Source: Chloroflexota bacterium (GTDB taxonomy: Bacteria > Chloroflexota > Dehalococcoidia > SM23-28-2 > RBG-16-64-32). From it: a stretch of 5,259 nt of DNA. The notes below the pieces were generated by a model. The model ran no database searches. It worked only from the letters and a program-made list of their open reading frames with translations, and was not told where the DNA came from. Where the stretch lies: the NCBI GenBank assembly GCA_022565075.1, contig JADFKG010000136.1, positions 1 through 5,259 of the forward strand, in the 5' to 3' direction. Below are positions 1 to 4,598 of this stretch, one piece after another; positions within the stretch are counted from its first letter, which is position 1; each line of letters opens with the position of its first letter. Both the position numbers and the translations under genes were made by a program.

Positions 1-383
1 TTCGCGCGCTCATCCATCATCGCAAGCATGGCGATGATGCTCGAGAGCGAGAAGAGGAAGACGCCTACCGGGATGTGAATCGCCGCTGAGTCGCCGCTGT
101 CCCGGCTCCCGTAGCCGAGGCCGATCTGCGCGACGATGAGCAGGAGGACGAGTGCAGACCAGATCACCATCTTGTAGCGCCAGGCGTCGCGCGTGAGCCA
201 GGCGAGCGCGAGCTGGACGATCGCCAGCATGAAGAGGATGTTGCCCATCATCGCGTGCACGCCCTTGAGGTCCGCCCCGTTGTGTTCGAACTGCCCGGCA
301 AGCGTGGCCTGCACGAGGATGAGAAGCGCGATGAGCCCGGCGACTATCTGGAAGCCGCGGATCAGTCGAGGGTCGGTGTCCAA
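1..383 (-). CDS. Partial four-helix integral membrane protein (DUF6220-like?), 3' end outside window
   Basis: This frame is open for 127 codons to the left edge, so the C-terminus is missing. It must start after the sigma factor's TAA because that stop lies in the same frame; the first possible start is the TTG at 383-381, only three bases after the stop, which implies translational coupling. No good Shine-Dalgarno is visible. The protein shows four hydrophobic segments: about residues 11-29, 43-63, 72-91 and 102-122. A histidine sits at the beginning of the second (GVHAMMGN, H43) and the fourth (AIHIPVG, H103), with a glutamine in helices 1, 2 and 3. Paired histidines at equivalent helix positions are typical of small b-heme-binding four-helix membrane proteins. 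The pattern also resembles the uncharacterised DUF6220 family, from memory. Being directly downstream of an ECF sigma factor, it might be a membrane partner of that regulator, but it has no recognisable anti-sigma domain. Function unknown; coding status is well supported by the hydrophobic periodicity. Confidence 0.72.
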   Translation of the reverse strand, partial: MDTDPRLIRGFQIVAGLIALLILVQATLAGQFEHNGADLKGVHAMMGNILFMLAIVQLALAWLTRDAWRYKMVIWSALVLLLIVAQIGLGYGSRDSGDSAAIHIPVGVFLFSLSSIIAMLAMMDERA

Positions 384-386
384 GCG

Positions 387-941
387 TTAGGCCGTTCTTT
401 GGGCGGCCATGATCTTCCGCAGCTTGCGGATCGTGCGGAAGATGATCACACGGACGTTCTGTTCGGTGAGGCCCATGATCTGGCCGATCTGGGCGTTCGC
501 CAGTTCGGCGTCGAACTTGAGCGAGATGATGTCCTGCTCGCGGCGAGAGAACGTGCGCACGGCGCGCACGATGCCGGCCAGGTCCTCGCGGTGCATCACT
601 TCGGACTCGACGGAGTCGGTGGCGGGCGAAAGCTCACTCAACACGTCGTGGTCGACGATGGTCTCGCGGCTGCGCTTGCGCACGTGGGAGACGATAGCGT
701 TGCGGGCGATCGTGAAGAGCCAGGTTGCCAGCGCATCCCGGTCGCGCAGAGAGTCAAGCTTGAGGTAGACGCGCTCGAAGACGTCGGACACTATGTCCTC
801 AGCCTGGTGGGTGTTGCCGACGCGAGCGTAGATGTAGGCGAAGAGGCGGGGGTAGTACTGCTTGTAGGTCTCGACAAACTTGTGCGGCCCGCCGCTACGG
901 GCGGTCCTGAGCGCTGGGTCGCGTCTCGCTGATTCGAGCAT
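387..941 (-). CDS. ECF-type RNA polymerase sigma factor (sigma-70 family)
   Basis: A 184-residue protein of normal ECF length. Sigma region 2 spans about residues 21-90: the core-binding helices include YYPRLFAYIYARVG and the AEDIVSDVF motif (47-55), followed by the region 2.3/2.4-type stretch TWLFTIARNAIVSHVRKR. A linker (about 91-120) leads to region 4 (about 121-176), with the helix-turn-helix NAQIGQIMGLTEQNVRVIIF contacting the -35 element. There is no extra C-terminal domain. The protein would direct core polymerase to a specific regulon. The ATG at 941-939 is used because no upstream start adds conserved sequence; the bases before it (ACTTCTTTCACT) contain no Shine-Dalgarno, so the true start could be a little internal. 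The next gene follows after three bases on the same strand and is probably co-transcribed; a classical zinc-type anti-sigma factor is not seen. The divergent neighbour is a winged-helix regulator, across an AT-rich, repeat-filled spacer. Confidence 0.93.
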   Translation of the reverse strand: MLESARRDPALRTARSGGPHKFVETYKQYYPRLFAYIYARVGNTHQAEDIVSDVFERVYLKLDSLRDRDALATWLFTIARNAIVSHVRKRSRETIVDHDVLSELSPATDSVESEVMHREDLAGIVRAVRTFSRREQDIISLKFDAELANAQIGQIMGLTEQNVRVIIFRTIRKLRKIMAAQRTA

Positions 942-1046
942 AGTGAAAGAAGTCGTGTGTGCTCGCTACTGGACAGTGCTAATCGTCGAGTGCATAATTA
1001 CACCTGAATTTCATATCGGTATAGCGTAAAGTAGTTTTCTGCTTCA

Positions 1047-1072
1047 TGCATTGCGCTCTTCGGGTGCATTGC
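1047..1072. repeat. Direct repeat TGCATTGC, 18-base period
   Basis: TGCATTGC occurs at 1047-1054 and again at 1065-1072, followed by GCTC and TCC respectively. The 18-base separation is close to two helical turns, so a protein bound at both copies would lie on nearly the same DNA face. It may be a tandem operator or may be chance. Confidence 0.4.
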
Positions 1073-1126
1073 TCCAGTAAGATTTCTACCGATTAGTACA
1101 GAATTCACTTTACGTACGCTATGAAA

Positions 1127-1157
1127 AGGGTGTCAACCCTGTTGGTTACAATAACCC
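1127..1157. promoter_or_regulatory. Nested inverted repeats overlapping a possible -10 of the winged-helix gene
   Basis: AGGGT (1127-1131) and ACCCT (1136-1140) form an inverted repeat with a 4-base spacer; GGTTA (1144-1148) and TAACC (1152-1156) form a second with a 3-base spacer; and CAAC/GTTG (1134-1137, 1141-1144) bridges the two. The second repeat contains TACAAT (1147-1152), a five-of-six match to a -10 hexamer, placed about 40 bases before the GTG start at 1194. No good -35 lies 16-18 bases upstream. This arrangement fits an operator, possibly for autoregulation by the winged-helix protein, but that is inference. Confidence 0.4.
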
Positions 1158-1193
1158 GACGAAATTCAGAAGGGTAATGCGAGGACAAGTACG

Positions 1194-1502
1194 GTGCCGA
1201 AGAAATGGAACTTCCTGAGCAACTACGGCCTGGTGCTGACGCACCTGTTCCAGAACTCCGAGGCCACCCTGCGCGAGATCGCCCACTCCACTGACCTGAC
1301 GGAGCGCGCCGTCTACCAGATCGTGCGCGAGCTGGAAGTGAACGGCTTCATCGGCAAGAGGCGTGTCGGCCGTCGCAACACCTATACCGTCAACGAGGGT
1401 GCGCTCCTCAGCTTCCCCGTCTACCGCAACCTGAACATCGCCCAGATGGTCAAGGCACTGCGCCTGATCATGGACGAGAGCCGCACGAGCGTCCCGGCCT
1501 AG
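1194..1502 (+). CDS. Small winged helix-turn-helix transcriptional regulator
   Basis: A 102-residue protein. It opens with SNYGLVLTHLFQ (residues 9-20), followed by the helix-turn-helix TLREIAHSTDLTERAVYQIV (25-44) and the recognition-helix extension RELEVNGFI, then a beta wing GKRRVGRRNTYTVN (54-67) rich in arginine. The C-terminal part (about 79-93) is a helix suited to dimerisation. This arrangement is that of the MarR/ArsR-like winged-helix proteins common in actinobacteria and Chloroflexota; it has no cysteine pair or obvious ligand pocket, so the signal it senses is not visible. The GTG start at 1194 is supported by GAGGAC at 1181-1186, seven bases upstream; a nearer upstream ATG (1177) is out of frame and closes quickly. 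It is divergent from the sigma factor gene, across a repeat-rich spacer that may hold its own operator. It converges on the ArsA-like gene, 54 bases away, without an evident terminator hairpin. Confidence 0.88.
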   Translation: MPKKWNFLSNYGLVLTHLFQNSEATLREIAHSTDLTERAVYQIVRELEVNGFIGKRRVGRRNTYTVNEGALLSFPVYRNLNIAQMVKALRLIMDESRTSVPA

Positions 1503-1556
1503 CCGCCCGTCGCCATCGCCGACACGCCGAGCTTTACCACTCCTGCCCTGCCGCAA

Positions 1557-2690
1557 TCACTCTATGGTGACGCGAAGCACGCGGCCTTCGTACGTCCAGT
1601 TGTTCGCCTCGCGCATACCGACCTCGTCTGGTAGCGGGAACAGGCGGTGGCGACCGTTGAGTTGGATGACGATGCCGTCGTCGGCCTGCTCCAGGTTCAA
1701 CTGTTCGCGGGTGGCGAACGGTACAACGACCTCGAGAACGAAATTGCCGCCGTCGCGGGAGAACGCGTGCGGCTCGCCGCCGCAGAGGAAGCCGGTGGGG
1801 TCGCGATCGCCGTACGCCTCGCGAGCGAGATCGAGCAGCGCCTCCTCACCATGCGGTGGTTCAGGCCGCAGGTCGCAGGTGAGGACGGGGGCGGCGGTGG
1901 ACGCCCGCACGTCCGCCAGCAGTTCGGCCTCACGTTCTCGCGCCGCCGCGAAGAAATTGTCCGTCACCGCGTCCGGGAGGAGGCGCGTGACGACGACGGC
2001 GTCGTTCAGGTATCCGAAGAGTCCGAGGACGCCGGACGCCTCTCGCAGCGCCTCCGGGGCCCCGCTTTCGGCAGTCACCACGAGGCGGACTGAGGTCGTC
2101 TCCTGGTCGATCATGAGGTCGCGCAGACCGGCGAGGCGTGTCAGCAGCTTGCGACCAGTCTCGAAAACGCCCTCGCCCGCGTTGGCGAACTCGGCCGCGA
2201 AGGCGCGCACGAGAGGCTCAAAGACGCTCTGCGGACGGGACGAGAAGACCCGCTTCAGCCAGCGCGCTGCCGACTCCAGCGCGCCGGGAAGGTCGAGGAA
2301 CATCTCTAGCGGCGCCGCGTCCAACACGATCACGTCGTAGCGCCCGGAAGCGATCAACTCCTGCAGTTCGAGGAGGCGGCCGATGTGGTTGAGTCCGGGG
2401 AGCGCCGCGAAGTCGTCGGCCAGCTCTCGGTCCATGCCGCGGAAGTCGAGCAGGTCAGCCAGCCAATCGCGGAACTCGTCCGCATCGGCCGCAGCGCCCT
2501 GCACCACGTCGAGGTTGTCGCCTGCTTTGGTGACCGCCGCGGCAGGGTCGATGCCCAGCGCGTGCCCGAGCCCGGAGCCGAGGCTGAAGGCCAGCGTCGG
2601 CTTTCCGGAGATCGATGCGGCCACAGCAGTTGCCGCGGACAGGGTGCTCACGCCACTGCCGCCGCGGCCGGAGAACAGAATGATACGCAT
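1557..2690 (-). CDS. ArsA/Get3-like protein with degenerate nucleotide-binding motifs and C-terminal alpha-crystallin (HSP20-like) domain
   Basis: From the ATG at 2690 the protein has 377 residues. It begins MRIILFSGRGGSGVST, the position of the ArsA/Get3/MinD deviant Walker A (GKGGVGKTT), but the signature lysine is R and the P-loop lysine is V. The later region FSLGSGLGHALG sits where the family has a DPAH-type switch with its catalytic aspartate, and the DTAPTG motif reads LDAAPLE, keeping only the Walker B-type aspartate. The last roughly 65 residues (VLEVVVPFATREQL ... GRVLRVTIE) are the beta-rich HSP20-like domain seen at the C-terminus of ArsA/Get3d-type proteins. These losses suggest a non-hydrolysing paralogue, possibly partnering an active copy or acting as a chaperone-like protein; arsenite cysteines are not apparent. 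An ATG at 2714 adds eight residues, but family members start at MRI and a TATCAT -10 lies between the two starts, so 2690 is preferred. Confidence 0.85.
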   Translation of the reverse strand: MRIILFSGRGGSGVSTLSAATAVAASISGKPTLAFSLGSGLGHALGIDPAAAVTKAGDNLDVVQGAAADADEFRDWLADLLDFRGMDRELADDFAALPGLNHIGRLLELQELIASGRYDVIVLDAAPLEMFLDLPGALESAARWLKRVFSSRPQSVFEPLVRAFAAEFANAGEGVFETGRKLLTRLAGLRDLMIDQETTSVRLVVTAESGAPEALREASGVLGLFGYLNDAVVVTRLLPDAVTDNFFAAAREREAELLADVRASTAAPVLTCDLRPEPPHGEEALLDLAREAYGDRDPTGFLCGGEPHAFSRDGGNFVLEVVVPFATREQLNLEQADDGIVIQLNGRHRLFPLPDEVGMREANNWTYEGRVLRVTIE

Positions 2691-2704
2691 CACGGAGAGG
2701 AAAG

Positions 2705-2710
2705 ATGATA
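2705..2710 (-). promoter_or_regulatory. Candidate -10 (TATCAT) for the ArsA-like gene
   Basis: On the minus strand TATCAT, five of six matches to TATAAT, ends 14 bases before the preferred ATG at 2690. Transcription would begin only about 7-8 bases ahead of that ATG, giving a very short leader, consistent with the absence of any Shine-Dalgarno there. No strong -35 is visible at the right distance (GCGGTC/GGTCAA region), so this is tentative. Confidence 0.4.
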
Positions 2711-2725
2711 GCATGCCGGCGCTGT

Positions 2726-2755
2726 TTGACCGCCGTCCCGAAGCAAGACTAAGAT
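2726..2755 (+). promoter_or_regulatory. Candidate sigma-70-type promoter for the selenoprotein gene, near-leaderless
   Basis: TTGACC (2726-2731, five of six to TTGACA) and TAAGAT (2750-2755, four of six to TATAAT) are separated by 18 bases. The ATG at 2765 is nine bases after the -10, so the transcript would have a leader of only a few bases. This explains why no Shine-Dalgarno precedes the ATG and independently supports that start codon. Confidence 0.55.
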
Positions 2756-2764
2756 GCGGACGCT

Positions 2765-3238
2765 ATGACAGTGGACAGCGATACCGTCGCAGTTGGTTCG
2801 GAGGCGCCTGACTTCACGTTAGAGGCGATCGACGGCAACAAGGTGACGCTCTCGTCGCTTCGGGGCAAACCCGTCGTCCTCGTCTTCCTGCGGGGATTTC
2901 ACTGACCGTTCTGTCGACGCCATCTCTCGCAGTTGCGGGACAGGTACTCAGAGTTCACGGAGCGCGGCGCCGAGATCATCGCCATCGCTCCTGACACAGT
3001 CGACGCGGCGCGCTCTTTCTTCGAACGGGAGAGTCTCCCCTTCACGAGCCTGCCGGACCCGGATCGCGAAGTGTTCCGCATGTACGACGTGAAGAGCGCG
3101 ATGATCTCGCTGGGGCAGCGGCCGGGACTGTTCATCGTCGACAAGGACGGGATCGTGCGCTTCGCCCACCTGGGCTTCCAGCAGTGGGAGATCCCCTCGG
3201 TCGACGACACTCTGGCTGAGCTGGACGCCCTTTCGTAG
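2765..3238 (+). CDS. Selenocysteine-containing peroxiredoxin-like protein (AhpC/TSA, thioredoxin fold), UGA-decoded at codon 47
   Basis: Reading the single in-frame TGA (2903-2905) as selenocysteine gives a 157-residue AhpC/TSA-type protein ending at TAG 3236-3238. The N-terminus VGSEAPDFTLEAIDG (residues 10-24) is the classic peroxiredoxin opening, followed by VTLSSLRGKPVVLVFLRGF (27-45), then H-U-P-F-C-R-R-H-L, where homologues have a CxxC motif (typically RGxWCPFCRRHL). U47 replaces the first, nucleophilic cysteine and C50 is the resolving partner. Downstream, EIIAIAPD (70-77), LPDPDREVFRMYDV and the cis-proline segment RPGLFIVDKDGIVRF (119-133) complete the thioredoxin fold. Family similarity is uninterrupted on both sides of the TGA in one frame. 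It is expected to be a cytosolic thiol/selenol peroxidase or oxidoreductase; no signal peptide is seen. ATG 2765 is supported by a TTGACC-N18-TAAGAT promoter just upstream. A TTG-started fragment from 2933 is what automatic calling would give. The less likely alternative is a nonsense mutation or sequencing error of TGC/TGT. Confidence 0.88.
2903..2944 (+). promoter_or_regulatory. Selenocysteine UGA codon and putative bacterial SECIS stem-loop
   Basis: UGA is at 2903-2905. Downstream, TCTCGC (2925-2930) pairs with GCGGGA (2935-2940) as six consecutive pairs including one G-U, closed by the tetraloop AGTT (2931-2934). Below a C-C mismatch (2924/2941) the stem extends with T2923-A2942 and, past a bulged A2922, C2921-G2943 and C2920-G2944. 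Twenty-five bases separate the UGA from the apical loop, and a G occupies the second loop position followed by U, both matching the known general rules for bacterial SECIS elements (loop about 16-37 nt from the UGA, a G within the first two loop bases). In vivo the loop would bind SelB. The pairing was done by eye, without an energy calculation. Confidence 0.75.
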
Positions 3239-3305
3239 GCGCCGCCTGAGACCCGCGCGCGATATACTCACTCCTGCCCGCCATACGTCCAGAAGGAGCC
3301 CCACC

Positions 3306-4112
3306 ATGACACAGTCACAAGCGATCACCTTGCCCTGGACTGGCCCACGGATCGCCGTCCTCGAGATCTCGGGCGCCATCGGCCAGCAGGTGCGCGGGAT
3401 GGACCTCGTGCGCACCATCCGGAGCCTGACGAACGACCCGCGCGTGAAGGCAGTCGTCGTCCAGATCGACTCTCCGGGGGGCTCGGCGCCTGTTTCCGAC
3501 GCCATCTTCCGCCAGTTGAGGAAGCTCTCGAAGAAGAAGCCGACGGTGGCGTCGATTCTCGGCTCGGGCCTCTCCGGCGGCTACCTGGTGGCCTGTGGCA
3601 CCCGGCATGTGATCGCGCTGCCCACCTCGCTCGTCGGCTCGATCGGCGTGATCTTCGTGCGCCCGGTGATCGAGGAGCTGCTCACGAAGATCGGCGTCCG
3701 CGTCGAGGTGACGCACCTGGGCAAGCTCAAGGGTATGTTCCAGCCGTGGCACGAGCCGACGCCGGAAGAACAAGCGAAGGTGAAGGCGCTGACGGCCGAG
3801 TACTACGACTGGTTCGTGAATGCAGTCGCCGAAGCCCGCGGCATGGACCGCGCCAAGGTGCGCGAGTACGCCACGGGCGAAGTGTTCTCCGGGGCGAAGG
3901 CGAAGGAGATCGGCCTGATCGACGAGCTGGGGGACTTCGAGACCGCCGTCAAGAAGGCGCGCTCCCTGGCGGACTTGCCGCAGAAGCCACGGCTTCAGTT
4001 TGTGCGGCCCAGACGCCCACTGCTGGAGCGCCTGATGTCGCGCGGCGTCTCGGCCCAATCGATCGCCGCGGAGATCGAAGAGCGGCTCCTGCCGCGGATC
4101 GAGTTCCGCTAG
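3306..4112 (+). CDS. sppA: SppA-type signal peptide peptidase (S49 family), lacking an N-terminal membrane anchor
   Basis: A 268-residue serine protease of the ClpP/crotonase-like fold. Diagnostic segments in order: RIAVLEISGAIG (15-26); DPRVKAVVVQIDSPGGS (44-60), the oxyanion-region motif; GSGLSGGYLVACG (86-98) with the nucleophile S90 in SGGY; TSLVGSIGV (107-115); and HLGKLKGMFQP (137-147) with K142 at the position of the general-base lysine in Bacillus SppA. The later EVFSGAKAKEIGLIDELGD (192-210) is the conserved S49 C-terminal block. It would degrade cleaved signal peptides or other short membrane-released peptides. Unlike typical SppA it starts within a few residues of the core with no hydrophobic anchor, so it is probably soluble or peripherally attached. 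The ATG at 3306 has an excellent Shine-Dalgarno, AGAAGGAG (3291-3298), seven bases away. It follows the selenoprotein by 67 bases on the same strand and ends six bases from a convergent gene. The symbol reflects family membership only. Confidence 0.92.
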   Translation: MTQSQAITLPWTGPRIAVLEISGAIGQQVRGMDLVRTIRSLTNDPRVKAVVVQIDSPGGSAPVSDAIFRQLRKLSKKKPTVASILGSGLSGGYLVACGTRHVIALPTSLVGSIGVIFVRPVIEELLTKIGVRVEVTHLGKLKGMFQPWHEPTPEEQAKVKALTAEYYDWFVNAVAEARGMDRAKVREYATGEVFSGAKAKEIGLIDELGDFETAVKKARSLADLPQKPRLQFVRPRRPLLERLMSRGVSAQSIAAEIEERLLPRIEFR

Positions 4113-4118
4113 GGCCCG

Positions 4119-4568
4119 CTAGGCGAAGGTGGTGTCGATCTGGGCCGTGGCGTCGAAGTAGTGCTGGAACGACTGGTTGAAGCGGTAGAAGAGGTCGCGC
4201 CGGTAGCCATCGTTTGAGCGGGCCAGGCCGTCCGGGTACTCGACGTCCAGCGTGTTGAGCGTGTGCCCGAGATCCGCCTTGCCGTTGTCGGCGATGTTCG
4301 TGATCATCTCCTGCCACTGGTCGTAGGACTGCTCGATCCAGAAGTCCGTGTCCTCGGCGGCTCTTTCGTCCGTCTCCTTGACGTCGCCGACCTCGAACGC
4401 CTCGAACGTGATCACGAAGTACTTGCCGGCTTCTGGAACCTTGATCCCGACGCTGGCGTCACAGGTACCGAAGCGCTTGTAGCCGTCGTCGGCGTTGATG
4501 ATCTCTTTGAGGGCCTCGAACCACTCGACGGAGGGGAAGGTTGCTTTGGTCTTCACTTGCTGTGCCAT
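4119..4568 (-). CDS. SCP2-like (sterol carrier protein 2 fold) small protein
   Basis: A 149-residue protein. The opening FPSVEWFEALKEIINADDGY (residues 11-30) resembles the start of stand-alone SCP2-like proteins (pattern FPS-EW-ALK--IN-D), followed by alternating hydrophobic strands (DASVGIKV, KYFVITFEAFEVGDV) and a helix QSYDQWQEMITNIAD, then a stretch with LARSNDGYRRDLFYRFNQSFQHYFDA. The fold normally forms a hydrophobic lipid/acyl-binding tunnel; the ligand cannot be told from the sequence. No signal peptide or membrane segment is present. The ATG at 4568 has a clear Shine-Dalgarno, AAGGAG, eight bases upstream, in the 30-base gap after the ferritin-like gene, so the two are almost surely one operon and could act on the same substrate. 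The 3' end is six bases from the convergent peptidase gene. Assignment to SCP2 is from motif memory and moderate. Confidence 0.75.
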   Translation of the reverse strand: MAQQVKTKATFPSVEWFEALKEIINADDGYKRFGTCDASVGIKVPEAGKYFVITFEAFEVGDVKETDERAAEDTDFWIEQSYDQWQEMITNIADNGKADLGHTLNTLDVEYPDGLARSNDGYRRDLFYRFNQSFQHYFDATAQIDTTFA

Positions 4569-4598
4569 TGGGGCGACTCCTTGTCCTGGTCCCGGCGG

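Larger units (their letters stand above)
942..1193. promoter_or_regulatory. AT-rich divergent intergenic region with repeated elements
   Basis: This 252-base gap separates the sigma factor (leftward) from the winged-helix gene (rightward) and is markedly richer in A and T than every gene around it. It holds several short repeats. TATAGCGTAAAG (1020-1031) recurs inverted as CTTTACG-TA-CGCTATG (1108-1123). The octamer CTAATCG within GTGCTAATCG (976-985) recurs inverted as CGATTAGTAC (1090-1099). GAATT occurs at 1006-1010 and 1101-1105. Direct and inverted repeats are listed separately. It most likely carries both divergent promoters and regulator binding sites. No reading frame with coding character was found. 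I could not assign a convincing -35/-10 pair for the sigma factor gene. Confidence 0.6.

Noticed and set aside
255..932. 225-codon plus-strand frame opposite the sigma factor
   Set aside because: It is the antisense of a clear sigma factor, has low-complexity charged composition typical of GC-rich shadows and no domain.
1503..1556. Terminator between the convergent winged-helix and ArsA-like genes
   Set aside because: No stable hairpin followed by a T-run could be found on either strand.
2754..2768. Four-codon upstream ORF (ATG to TGA) overlapping the selenoprotein ATG
   Set aside because: It begins inside the proposed -10 and would lie before the transcription start, so it is unlikely to be translated.
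1564..2811. Several plus-strand frames opposite the ArsA-like gene
   Set aside because: Shadow frames of a gene with recognisable ArsA/Get3 and HSP20-like segments.
2765..3238. Peroxiredoxin gene as a pseudogene or sequencing error
   Set aside because: Only one stop is present, it is TGA, it falls exactly on a catalytic cysteine, and a SECIS-like hairpin lies at the right distance; a random nonsense change would not meet all four conditions.
3263..3268. TATACT as a -10 for the SppA-type gene
   Set aside because: A good hexamer, but no -35 at 16-18 bases; the gene could equally be read through from the selenoprotein gene.
2948..4058. Long minus-strand frames opposite the selenoprotein and peptidase genes (2948-3505, 3315-4058)
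   Set aside because: Both lie antisense to well-supported families and show arginine/alanine/histidine-rich shadow composition.
4108..4123. CGCTAGG direct repeat around the convergent gene ends
   Set aside because: It is a short repeat created by two nearby stop codons in GC-rich sequence; it forms no convincing terminator stem.
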